Shown here in pieces: positions 36,888-48,002 of a DNA stretch of 64,000 nt. Within the stretch, counting starts at the first letter, position 1; each line of letters begins with the position of its first letter. The stretch covers positions 558,001 through 622,000 of the forward strand of contig NW_027136915.1 in NCBI RefSeq assembly GCF_040869045.1, written 5' to 3'. The notes beneath the pieces are model-generated. The model was not told the origin of the DNA. It was given only the letters and a program-made list of their open reading frames with translations, and ran no database searches. This DNA comes from Eurosta solidaginis (Eukaryota > Arthropoda > Insecta > Diptera > Tephritidae). A program made the position numbers and the translations under genes.

Positions 36888-37087
36888 TGTTGTATAATTA
36901 CTTACTTGAAGTCCGTAGAAGCAGAGTAAAACGACACTCGTTTCTTCAGTAATATAGTTTAATGCAAAGTGAAAGAGTAATTGATGAAGAATAAATTATA
37001 ATGACATAAATTTATAGTAAATCAGAGTTGCTCATTTAGTAAATATGTGGGTTGCAAAGTTGCAATATGAATTCAGTATGTTTAACA
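36888..37087 (-). repeat. copia 3' LTR (right arm)
   Basis: The 200 bp repeat pairs with 16,289-16,488 at a constant coordinate sum of 53,376. Confidence 0.9.
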
Positions 37088-37127
37088 TTCCTTCTCAAAA
37101 CACATATTTACTAAAAATAAAAGATAT

Positions 37128-40100
37128 TCAGCTTAAGTCTAACATTTGTGTTAACTTTACATGAATTATCTTTGATAAATTTTTTGTGAATATATATGCT
37201 ATCATTTCGTTGCTGCTACAATACTCGAGTCGTATTTGACCATCCTGATAAGCACCTCTTACATGGTGATAACGTATGTCAATGTGTTTGCTTCTGCTGT
37301 GATATATAGGGTTCTTGACTAAATGCATCGCGCTCAAATTATCTTCATTCATTGTTATCGGATCGTCCTTACACAAGTTCAACTCTTTCAGTAGCTTGCG
37401 TAAATATATGGCTTCCTCTGCAGTTGAAGACAATGCCATATATTCAGCTTCAGTGCTACTGAGTGCCACTGTTGGTTGTTTGCGGCACACACACGTAAAG
37501 GCTGCTCCTGCTAACATAAACGTATGCCCGTGTACGATTTACGATCGACTGCATCGCCTCCCCAATCTGCATCGACAAAACAGTTTATCGGCTTCCCGGT
37601 TTTTTATACCTTAGTTGCATGTCTAAAGTTTTAATCAAGTAGTTAAATGCTCTTCATGTGCATCTGAATTCCTTTGCGCTAACTTACACACAGAGTGGAA
37701 AATAGCAGGCCGTGATAATATAACGATGTACATTAGTGAGCCAATTAATGATTGGTATTTTGAGGCATCAACCCTTTTGCAGTTAACGTCTTCGCATTTC
37801 ACTTGGTATTTTGGCTCCATTGGCGTAGATACAGGACGGCACGTCTCCAATCCAAACAGAGTTAGAAGTTGCTTTATTTGTGCTTTCTGACTAACAGAAA
37901 TTGCACCTGTGTCTCCATTACGTTCTACTTCCATACTCAAAAAATAGTTGACCGGCCCCTTGTCTTTAACATCAATTCTGTTTGAGATCTTGGATTTAAT
38001 ATCTGTTACCTCATTGACGTCAGAACCTGCAATGAGTAAATCATCGACGTACACAGTTATTAAATCTATGTTACCATCATTATTATTTGTGTATAAGCAC
38101 GGTTCACTTTTACATTGTCGAAAACAAATATCATTTAAAATACTATTTAATTTTATATTCCACTGACGTCCGCTCTGCTTGAGTCCGTAAAGCGATTTTT
38201 TCAACTTAAGAACATGATTGGGAAAATTTGTATTGATGAACTTTTCTGGCTGCACCATATAAACGTTGTCATTTAATTCGCTATTCAAATAGGCTGTGGA
38301 AACATCCATTTGATGTAAATGGAGTTCGTGCTCTGCGGCTAATGCGAACATCATTCGAATTGTTTCGTAGCGTACTACCGGAGAAAAAGTTTCCTTGTAG
38401 TTTATGCCATATTTTTGCGCAAAACCTTTTGCCACAAAACTCGCTTTAAATCTCTCAACTTCGCCAGCCTTATTGCGCTTAAGTGTAAACACCCAATTAC
38501 AGCCAATAGTTGCTTTGTGTTTTGGCAATTCCGCCAACTGCCACGTTTCGTTATCTATAAGTGCGCTATATTCACGTTGCATAGCTTCCCACCACTCATG
38601 AGAGTACTCACTTGACAAAGCCTCATTCACTGTTTGAGGGATCTGAATATCATCCGCACGTATAAAATTAAGGACATTATATTGTTTCTCGGGTCTTACC
38701 TTAACCCCACTACGTACGATTTTTGGACGACCGGGCCCTATCTTAGGTTGACAATCTGTGTCACTCACATCACTACCACTATCGGCGCATTCTTCTATCA
38801 ACTCAATTACATTGCCGCTTTCATATATTTGCTCATTTTCTACGCAATATAAATTTTCAGTGCTTTTAAATGCATCCATATTCTAATTATTTTCATTACT
38901 TTGAGGTGTGTTGACAATCAAACTATTTTCATTAACATTCGGTGTATCGATATTCATGCTATTTGCACCAGATGGAAGAGTTACAATTTCCAAAACCACA
39001 TTTTCTCTTACATCAGCGTTTTCTATAAAATACACATCTCGACTAATAATTACTTTTCCTGTAGATTTTTCAAACAAACGATAGGCTTTGGAATTATCTG
39101 AATACTCTACCAATATATATTCTTTACCTCTAGCTTTGAACTTGCTATGTTGTGTTTTGTCTAGTGCTATAGCTATAGAGCCAAATATTTTAAGGTGTGA
39201 TACATTTGGTTTTCTTTTAAACCATAATTCGTACGGAGTTTTTTCATCTAATGCCTTTGTTGGCGACCTATTACGCAAGTAAGAAGCAGTATTTATTGCT
39301 TCTGCCCATAATGTTTCGTTAACATTAGCACCGATCATCATGCATCTTGCCATTTCCAAGAGTGTGCGGTTGAATCGTTCAGCCACACCATTTTGTTGTG
39401 GCGTGTGCGGAACAGTAAGCTGTGTTTCGATTCCGAGTTTCTATAAATATTTATCAAAAGCTTTATTTACAAACTCAGTACCATTATCACTGCGAATAAT
39501 CTTTATTTTCTTCCCCGTTTGTCGCTCAACAAAACATTGAAACATTTTAAATTTTTCAACGACTTCATCTTTACTTTTGACAAAGTATACAAAAACATCT
39601 TGACGAGTCGTCAATAAATGTCAAAAAGCAATGAGCGCCACCATTTGATGTTTTACTCCTCGGACCACACAGGTCAGTATGGATAATTTCCAATGCTTCT
39701 GTTGCCCTAGTTTTCGCACTCGAAAACGGCTTTACACAGCATTTGCTCTTTAAACAAATATCACAATGTAAACGTTCAACCATATTGGCTTTCATTCCAA
39801 GTGCCATTTCTTTTTCCACCAAATGTTTAAGGCTGCCAAAATTTAAATGGCCATACCGCTTATGCCATTTCATGGCTTGGACATTAGAACTGTTCGCAAT
39901 AAATAAATTATTACCTTCTGCTTCATATAAATATAGATCATTTACTTTCTTCGCTTTTAGTATAATTTGCCCGTCCGTGGTTATTATATTGACAAATTCG
40001 CTCGTAAATGTGAATGTCAAATTATTTTGCACTGCTTTTCCAACAGAAATAAAATTGCATTGAATTCCAGGCACATAGAGAACATGTTTGAGAGTTACTT

Positions 40101-40272
40101 CAAATGATTGAGTTTTTAACTTGACTTCGCCTATGCCTTCTGCTCTAATTGTGTTGTCTCCAGCAAGTGTGATAACTTCACTCCATTTTCGGAAAGATGT
40201 AAATGCGTTTCTAGTGCAGCATAAATGAGATGATGCCCCGCTGTCAACGCACCAAATGTTGGATCGCAGCAT
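37128..40272 (-). pseudogene. copia pol remnant (right arm)
   Basis: Protease-integrase frame 40,272-39,571 holds CVDSGASSHL, WHKRYGHLN and HTDLCGP. Frame 39,386-38,883 holds NGVAERFNRT. Frame 38,879-37,635 holds the whole RT core with YVDD in one 414-codon run, longer than in the left arm. RNase H is 37,517-37,128. Private lesion: a TTG-to-TAG change near 38,884. The left arm's one-base and 8-base losses are absent here. Shared with the left: the frameshift after DDSSR and the TAG near 39,441. Confidence 0.88.
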
Positions 40273-40275
40273 GTT

Positions 40276-41082
40276 TTAGGTCGATGGTTTGAGCACGGAG
40301 AATGACGTTTGCTTTTGATCTCTTTTTGATTCTCTGTCTTTGCATTGAGCCGCGTAATGACCTCTACGTCCGCAATTATAATATTTGTACGATTTTTTTG
40401 TGCTAGCATCTTGTTTGTTGTTATTGTTCTTTTGTAAAGTTCTTTTTCCGTTGTCCGCTCGCGCCATATATACTTCAACCTTGATGTCAGGTGATTCTTC
40501 TCTTCGTGTGATTTTTCTACTTTCGCCTTCTTCAGCCAATTTTATTTTTAATGCAGCCAGTTTAGGTAAATCGTCTCTACTTTCCAACGCAACAACAAGA
40601 TTTTCATATGACTTGGGCAAACTAGCGAAACATTATTGCATATAATTCCTCCTGAAGACTGACTCCTATTTCTGCTAATTTGTCCACAATTGATGAAAAA
40701 TTACACAGATATTGTTGCATGTACTCGATGTCGTTCATTCTCATAGCAAGTAGTTGTTTAAAAAGGGTAACTTTGCGAACTGGCCCTCTTGGACGATGTA
40801 GCTCACGTAACGTAGTCCACGCATTACTTGCCGATACCGCATCTTTCACATAAGTGATTTGCGATGGTGTTGCACTTAGAATTATAGAAGCTAATGCTTT
40901 TTCATGTTTGAGTTTCCAATTTTTACTTCGATTTCATTCTTGTCAGTGGGAATTGGTTAGGCCTCTTCGCCCGATTCGACGTTTAACAGGCCTTGATGAA
41001 CGAGAACACTTTTTATTTGCAGACTCCATGAATCGTAGTTAGAGTCATTTAATTTCTCGATAGAATATGATGAAGAACTCAT
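40276..41082 (-). pseudogene. copia gag remnant (right arm)
   Basis: The start ATG lies near 41,082. The same early stop, the same stop at 40,622-40,624 and the same Tyr-for-Cys zinc knuckle are present as in the left copy. The segment 40,620-40,276 is continuous here (114 codons), whereas the left copy lost a base near 12,815. Confidence 0.85.
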
Positions 41083-41130
41083 CTTCTTGCTTTTCTTGCG
41101 TAGTGGTTTTAGCAGCTTTGGTCCATAACC

Positions 41131-41323
41131 TGTTGTATAATTACTTACTTGACGTCCGTAGAAGCAGAGTAAAACGACACACGTTTCTTCAGTAATACAC
41201 TTTAGATCAAAGTGAAAGAGTAATTGATGAAGGATAAATTATAAACACATAAATTTATCAGAGTTGCTCATTTAGTAAATATGTGGGTTGCAGAGTTGCA
41301 ATATGAATTCAGTATGTTTAACA
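41131..41323 (-). repeat. copia 5' LTR (right arm)
   Basis: The 193 bp repeat pairs with 12,066-12,258 at a constant sum of 53,389. Confidence 0.9.
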
Positions 41324-41515
41324 GTATATATATTATATACCCATATAAACTGTCACTTTTGCCCCTTTTTTACGGCTAGAAGCTGCAAAATTTCATCAAA
41401 TAGTTACGTTTACGTCATATGTTGTTGAAATACGTGATTCGTAGTCATAGCTTTTATATGCAGACCACAAAAAAAGTGAAGCTTTACATCCTGACAAAAA
41501 GTACCCACCTATTTT
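41324..41515. repeat. INE-1-like repeat fragment next to copia (right arm)
   Basis: It is the mirror of 11,874-12,065, with the same GTGGTCTGCATAT... (reversed) and CTTCTAGCCGTAAAAAAGG blocks. It was the other half of the copia target. Confidence 0.75.
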
Positions 41516-43047
41516 TATACTCAGTTGAGCAAAGCTCACAAAGTATATTAACTTTGGTTGGATAACGGTTGGTTGTACATGTATAAAGGATTCGAAATAG
41601 ATATGGACTTCCATAGATCAAAATCATCAGTATCGAAAAAAAATTCGATTGAGCCATGTCCGTCCGTCCGTCCGTTAACACGATAACTTGAGTAAATTTT
41701 GAGGTATCTTGATGAAATTTGGTATGTAGGTTCCTGGGCACTCATCTCAGATCGCTATTTAAAATTAAAGATATAGGACTATAACCACGCCCACTTTTTT
41801 ATATCAAAAATTTCGAAAAATCGAAAAAGTGCGATAATTCATCACCAAATACGGATAAAGCGATGAAACTTGGTAGGTGAGTTGAACTTATGACGCAGAA
41901 TAGAAAACTAGTAAAATTTTTAACAATGGGCGTGGCACCGCCCACTTTTAAAAGAAGGTAATTTAGAAGATTTGCAAGCTGTAACTTGGCAGTCGTTGAA
42001 GAAATCATGATGAAATTTGGCAGGAACGATCGGAGAACAACCACGCCCACTTAAAAAAAAAATTTTTTTTAAGTAAAATTTTAAAAGAAAAGTTAATATC
42101 TTTACAGTATATAAGTAAATTATGTCAACATTCAACTCCAGTAATGATATGGTGCAACAAAATACAAAAATAAAAGAAATTTTGGGCGTGGCTCCGCCCT
42201 TTTTCATTTAATTTTCTAGGATACTTTTAATGCCATATGTCGAAAAAAACATTACCAATCCTTGTGAATTTGTTAAAGGTTAGATTCTAGGACGATAACT
42301 GTTTTATGTGAAAAAGGGCGTAATCGGTTGAAGCCACGCCCAGTTTTTATACACAGTCGACCGTCTGTCCTTCCGCTCGGCCGTTAACACGATAACTTGA
42401 GCAAAAATCGATATATATTTACTAAACTTAGTTCACGTACTTATCTGAACTCACTTTATATTGGTGTAAAAAATGGCCGAAATCCGACTATGACCACGCC
42501 AACTTTTTCGATATCGAAAATTACTAAAAATGAAAAAAATGCCATAATAATATACCAAATACGAAAAAAGGGATGAAACATGGTAATTGGATTGGCCTAT
42601 TGACGCAAATATATAACTTTAGAAAAAAACTTTGTAAAATGGGTGTGAGACCTACCATATTAAATAGAAGAAATTGAAAAAGTTTTGCAGGGCGAAATTA
42701 AAAGCACTTGGATAACTGTTCGTGGTATTACATATATATATAAATTAGCGGTACCCGACAGATGATGCTCTGGGTCACCCTGGTCCACATTTTGGTCGAT
42801 ATCTCGAAAACGCCTTCACATATACAACTACCACCACTCCCTTTTAAAACCCTCATTAATACCTTTAATTTGATACCCATATCGTACAAACAAATTCTAA
42901 AGTCACCCCTGGCCCACCTTTATGGCGATATCTCGAAAAGGCGTCCACCTATAGAACTAAGGCCCACTCCCTTTTAAAATACTTATTAACACCTTTCAGT
43001 TGATACCCATATCATACAAACAAATTCTAGGGTCACCCCTGGTCCAC
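41516..43047 (+). mobile_element. Helentron, 3' end deleted (right arm)
   Basis: It is the mirror of 9,095-11,873. The 5' subterminal repeat ACTCAGTTGAGC is at 41,519, followed by the GTCC microsatellite near 41,660, the single-copy part with GTGGGCGTGG motifs and about two satellite units. It stops abruptly at 43,047, so the hairpin terminus and most of the satellite are gone. Confidence 0.8.
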
Positions 43048-43048
43048 T
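43047..43048. other. Deletion junction in right arm
   Basis: Satellite text CCTGGTCCAC joins directly to TATCAATAATA of the env leader. The left arm has 7,696 bp (2,646-10,341) between these points. The join has only one to three bases of possible microhomology. Confidence 0.85.
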
Positions 43049-43295
43049 ATCAATAATATTTTTCCTCTTTATTAAATAGATAACCGTAACTTACTTAGAA
43101 CATAACAACTACTATCTACATTAAATTAGAATTAACATCTTGCGTTGCAGATTCCCACTGCTGGCATAAGCCATCAGCGCACTACACATATTTAACTACA
43201 AGGCCCCAATAATAACCATCCAGAGCGGAGATGGGTGGATTATAGGGGGCTCATTCAAACTCATACACGTCATCGACCTACAAAAATATACCACG

Positions 43296-44648
43296 ATGGT
43301 GACTCAAATGGATAAATTAGCAAGTCATCTAACCAAACGAACCGACGAGCAGCTCTTAGCCCAGCACTACATCAACCAAACACTCGAACGACTCGGAGTG
43401 TTGATGGAAAGCACAAGCAAGACTAGAGTCACCCGATCCATTGACTGGATTGGGTCGGCATGGAAATGGCTGGCAGGATCGCCTGACGCAACAGATTGGA
43501 ATAAGATCCTCCACAGCCAAAACCAGATAATAGCGAACAACAACCATCAATATAAGGTCAATAGAAAGCTATTCACAACCACCGAAGAAGTATTGAAACG
43601 AATTGAAGAAGTGGTGAACCGCACCAACTACGTAGTAAAGGAAACAGAATGAATCGAATTCGAGCAAAGCGCACTTCGCAACATCGTCCTCGTTCGCGAA
43701 GAGGTCAATGAATTTGTGCGAGCATGTCAATTGGCAAAGCGAGGAATTGTTAATACTAACTTGTTAGACATAGACGAGGTGAACCAAATCCTATCCGAAA
43801 CATAAACCCTCCCATACCAGAATGTAATTGAGGCAATCGAATATGGCCAACCATCAGTCCTCACAAACGTCCTATCGATGCCGAAAGTGACGGCCAGTAA
43901 ATACAAAATTCTGATTACCCGTGCTGGAATCTACGCTGGTAAACAAGTGGACCTACCGTTCGACAGAATGCTGGTCAATCAAGGGGAGACATACGGGTTG
44001 ACGAAGGATTGCATGGTTATCGGCTCATCCACAGTATGGAGCTCCGAGTCCTTGATTGCGCTGGAAGAAAACAGCTGCCTGCCACGACTCTTAAAAGGTG
44101 GGGCTGCTAGTTATCAATTTATTAGACGAAACGGATCCCTTATAGAGCTGGTAAACGAAAACATCATTTTCATTTCAAACTACCAGGGCATAATAAGGAG
44201 CAATAATGCCACAAATACTATTAGTGGCACATACGTAATTCAATTCAAGAACGAGACAATCAAGATTGGCGATCAGGAATTTTCCAGCAATGAAGCTGTT
44301 ACCGCACACGCCCTCCCAGCCGTACTTTCTAACATAAAAAACCATACCGTGAAAGTCAACTTGGAGTACATCCACGACATCACAATGGAGAATGTTAAGT
44401 ATCTATGCTATGTCAATGAAAAAATCAATTTTTCTATCGTTACAGAGGCTATCTCGATTTGCGCAATAGCCCTTATTGCCGGAACGCTGTGGAGATGTTA
44501 CACAAAGAAACTAGACCTTCCACCGATTCAAATTCCTACGCATTGGACGGGAAACATTAGCATAAATAGGATCCCCAAAGGAAAATCTGCACCTGAATTT
44601 TATCGCTCAGAACACAGCCTGCCAGTCACAAGCTTCAGTACTAAATAA
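43296..44648 (+). pseudogene. Errantivirus envelope (F-like) remnant, right arm
   Basis: It is the mirror copy of 1,045-2,397. The open segments are 43,296-43,652 and 43,878-44,648. A GGA-to-TGA change at 43,650-43,652 is private to this arm, and the TAA at 43,803-43,805 is shared. The hydrophobic membrane segment and basic tail near the C-terminus are kept. About eight residues differ from the left copy over the last 256 codons. It has no pol on this side because of the adjacent deletion. Confidence 0.8.
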
Positions 44649-44741
44649 TCACCAGAAGGTCGCATTCGCTCCTTACAAAATTTCTCCCCCTCACGCTTTT
44701 CGACATTTGATCTACTAGACGCAGATCTTTAAAGGGGGAGG

Positions 44742-45124
44742 AGTTATACGCATAGGTACCATAATACGGCACACCCTACGATCACGTTGCTAAGCATGTG
44801 ACTTATTTAGTTCAATAAGATAAAGTCGCTGACGCGGCACACGCGCAACCATCGATCAGGTCACCTTACATTAGTTATGGGAATCGCACGCTAGGGTTAA
44901 GCATGGGAACTGCAATTTAAACATTTTAGTTAAGCTAAGAAGTTATTTAAGTAAGTTGCAACATATGTTTAGTGCAGTAGTTAATTAGCGTGCAAGTAGC
45001 ACGAATAAAGAAGTTGTGACGTTAATCTGAAATCGTCCCTTGTTTCATGTCACAAGTATCGGAGGACAGTGAGTTCCTCCGCACCTTTAATTTTTTTACA
45101 TCTCCCACGAGACGGGAGATAACT
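44742..45124 (+). mobile_element. Probable errantivirus 3' LTR (right arm)
   Basis: It is the mirror of 570-951. The purine tract at 44,731-44,741 is followed by AGTTATAC, with AATAAA at 45,004-45,009 and a possible end at GGGAGATAACT. The LTR end is not proven. A short hairpin (ATCTCCC/GGGAGAT) overlaps the proposed end and could belong to a neighbouring element instead. Confidence 0.5.
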
Positions 45125-45282
45125 TCCATATTGTATAAACACTGTCCAGGCATTCACTGGCCCACGTTTTGGCCTATATCCGCGTGAGTTTACGCAACTT
45201 GTGTGCAAGTTTGAACAAAATCGACAGACGCATCTCTTCAAACACCGGCGACCAACTAACACACATTTTAGCCTTTCTTTTT

Positions 45283-45760
45283 ATATATATAGATTTTTAT
45301 TTTAAAATTTGCACATGGAACAACTAAAGACTCTCCTGTATTAAAAAAAATGTCATAGTACCTCCAAATCGCGGCCTCCTCAGAAACCCCTCTCGCCCCT
45401 CTCGGCGGGCCTGTTGATGTGCTATACTTAATATCATGCGCTATAATATTTTTTATTGATAAGTAGGTTGTTTAATTAAACACCAAGCAATTACACGGAA
45501 AAGTATATCCGCACCAACTGAAAATATGAGTGCCACTGCGTAAACGAAATATTTTAATATTACGTATAAACAAAAAAAAAAAAAATGTAATAAAATAATA
45601 TTGCAATTATAAACTGAGATATAACCTATCCTGTATTTCAAGTTAGATCAAACTACACACGGGGTGCAAAACTAATTCCAAATCGGTTCAGTAGTTTAGG
45701 AGTCCATTGGCCTCAAACCTGTGATACATGTTTTTTATATATTAAGATTTTATAATTACA
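45283..45760 (+). repeat. Unclassified interspersed repeat spanning the visible palindrome end
   Basis: It starts near TATATATATAGATT and ends near ATATATTAAGATT, with CGGTTCAGTAGTTTAGGAG close to the 3' side. These features recall some insect LINE/SINE tails, but I cannot assign it. The mirrored part ends at 45,692 only because the window starts there. Confidence 0.35.
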
Positions 45761-46125
45761 TATAACAGGAGTAAGATTGGCTCCTGGTCACACTACGCAA
45801 CACCAATTTCTTGCTTCGCTTTAGTTATTTTATCAATAACTAAAAACCTGTTTGCGCTTATCATGCGAGGAATATAACAGGCGCTAAGTATGGCTTGATT
45901 GCTACCTAGCACAGCTAAGATGTGACAACAAACGCTTTCCTTATCACCACCCACATAGCAACAGCGACAGCGCATAACCTGTTTGCTTGCACAAGTTTGG
46001 CCAAGCAACATAAACTAGCATGTTACTTCTGACCTAGCAATAACGTCGCTGCAAAAGTCATTGTAAGCGTGGGTTGATCACCGCCTAGCAACCACTACCA
46101 TGTTTTGCGCCAGCAGCACGCTACT
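45761..46125. other. No recognisable feature
   Basis: Mixed-composition sequence with several CCTAGCAACC-like words but no coding region, repeat structure or terminus that I can identify. Confidence 0.5.
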
Positions 46126-46847
46126 CCAAATATAATCTAATTCCTACCAATGTAAATGCGGTACAAGAATCTTATTGTATTGATAACATATTAAGTCTTG
46201 ATATTGTTCAAATCAAGAGTTTTACTAACAAGCTTAATCGAATTCTGGATCTCGTTTTCGTTAGTATGAATCTAAATACTTCCATTTCTGAATGTATTTC
46301 GCCTATCTCACCCGAAGATCGACATCATATCCCTTTGTGCCTGAGGGTTGAATTCTATGAGTTCATTCCCTATCAGTCTGATAGCAAACTTTCTTTCAAG
46401 TTTCATTTGTGTGATTTCCAAAAATTATACGCCTGTTTTCTTAATACTTGTTGGGATTGTCTTCTCTCCGGAGGATCTAAATGATTGGTCTTCTGCATTT
46501 AAATCCCATGCCTTCGAAATCAGTTCGGCAAATATTCCACTTAATAGAAAGAAGCCTTACAAAATTCCGTGGTATACTCATGAACTAAAACGAATTAAGA
46601 ACCAGCGTAATAAGTGGCACAAAAAGTTCCTAAAATCTCAAGAACTAAATCATCTGGCCCTGTACAAGCAGCTGTCAAAGAAATTTAACTGCCTCATCAA
46701 ATTTCTTTATAGAAACTATGTGCTTGGGGTGGAAGATAAAATTAAATCTAACCCCACAAATTTTTGGCATTTTGTCAAATGTAAAAAGGCTGGTGTTGGG
46801 GTGCCTGCAACTGTATTTCTGGATAATAAACTGGCTAACTCTCTCAT

Positions 46848-47184
46848 AAAAAAAATAAATAAATGTAAGGCGCGATAACCTCCGAAGAGATCTAAGGCCG
46901 AGCTTCTCGTCCAATTTGCGTCGTGCTCCTATTTATTTTCCCTACAAATTGGCCGGACGGGACATGTTTTATGCCGACTCCGAACGGCATCACTGAGATC
47001 TTTTCATGGCAGAAATACACTCGGAGTGCTTGCCAAACACTACCAAGGGGCGACCCCGCTTAGAAAAATTGTCTTCTAATTGAAAAACCTTATTTCTAAA
47101 AATTTAATGTTGCTTTTCCTGGGGTTTGAACCCAGGTCATACGGTGTGGTAGGCGGAGCACGCTACCATCACACCACGGTGGCC
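46848..47184 (-). mobile_element. tRNA-derived SINE, copy 1
   Basis: Read on the minus strand, a tRNA-like head (GGCCACCGTGGTGTGATGG, an A-box-like start, and GGGTTCAAACCCC, a B box) is followed by a ~270 bp tRNA-unrelated body and a TTTATTTATTTT-type tail. It is inserted in LINE A. The coding sense of LINE A resumes right after the head. Confidence 0.8.
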
Positions 47185-47237
47185 GCCAAAATAGACATTG
47201 CTAATTTGTTTGCTGAATTTTTCCAATCCAACTTCAC

Positions 47238-47599
47238 GGCCACCGTGGTGTGATGGTAACGTGCTCCGCCTATCACACCGTATGCCCTGGGTTCGCACCC
47301 CTGGCAAAGCAACATCAAAATTTTAGGAATAAGGTTTTTCAATTAGAAGACAATTTTTCTAAGCGGGGTCGCCCCTCGGCAGTGTTTGGCAAGCGCTCCG
47401 GGTGTATTTCTGCCATGAAAAGCTCTCAGTGAAAACTAATCTGCCTTGCAGATGCCGTTCGGAGTCGGCATAAAACATGTAGGTCCCGTCCGGCCAATTT
47501 GTAGGGAAAGTCAAGAGGAGCACGACGCAAATTGGAAGAGAAGCTCGGCCTTAGATCTCTTCGGAGGTTATCGCGCCTTACATTTATTTTATTTTATTT
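47238..47599 (+). mobile_element. tRNA-derived SINE, copy 2
   Basis: The same SINE family in opposite orientation, with head GGCCACCGTGGTGTGATGG, B box GGGTTCGCACCCC and tail CATTTATTTTATTTTATTT. A perfect 8-bp target duplication AACTTCAC stands at 47,230-47,237 and 47,600-47,607. Such heads carry RNA polymerase III promoters (family knowledge). Confidence 0.88.
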
Positions 47600-48002
47600 A
47601 ACTTCACAATTGATGAAGCAGTTTCACCAAATGATCATAGTCACATTAACCATAAGGTTATTTTGAATTGTGGCGATCTGCGACTTACCTCCAACGACAT
47701 TATTAACGGTATTAGAGGATTTAAAAACTCTACTGAAACTAATCGAGACGGATTAAGCGCTGTCCTCCTAAAAATTTTCCTGCTATTGTTGTCCCCCTAA
47801 TGACAATTTTTAACCAATCGCTTAGATATTGGATCTTTGCGGATGCTTCAAAAATGGCGGATATCACCCCCGTCTTCAAAAATGGTAAGAATAGTGATGT
47901 TTCAAACTATAGGCCAATATCTAAGTTATCTATTATTTCGAAACTCTTCGAAGGGATTGTAATAGAAAAAATGTATTAGGCAGTAAAACACTGTATTCTG
48001 CT

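Larger units (their letters stand above)
36888..41323 (-). mobile_element. Ty1/copia retrotransposon, full length but dead (right arm)
   Basis: It is the mirror copy of 12,066-16,488, with LTRs at 41,131-41,323 (5') and 36,888-37,087 (3'). The element order and repeat surroundings are identical. It carries its own lesions plus those shared with the left copy, and was therefore copied by the palindrome event rather than by a second insertion. Confidence 0.92.
27910..45692. repeat. Right arm of a giant imperfect palindrome
   Basis: This is the inverted counterpart of 1-26,831. It begins exactly at the 5' end of the central LINE with a 14-base match to the reverse complement of 26,818-26,831. 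It is shorter than the left arm because of a 7.7 kb deletion at 43,047/43,048, absence of a ~0.9 kb duplication, and loss of a ~0.47 kb INE-1-like core near 32.5 kb. The two 293-codon transposase frames differ at five residues and the two 256-codon env frames at about eight, so the arms are close but clearly not identical. Confidence 0.95.

Noticed and set aside
1..45692. Reading the whole palindrome as one giant transposon with very long terminal inverted repeats
   Set aside because: The arms contain unrelated elements with their own ends and target duplications, the axis holds only a LINE fragment, and the outer ends are not visible; inverted segmental duplication is simpler.
47090..47187. 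tRNA gene candidate with B-box GGTTTGAACCC
   Set aside because: The head does not close into a proper acceptor stem, and the same text heads a ~340 bp repeated unit with an A/T-rich tail; it is a SINE.
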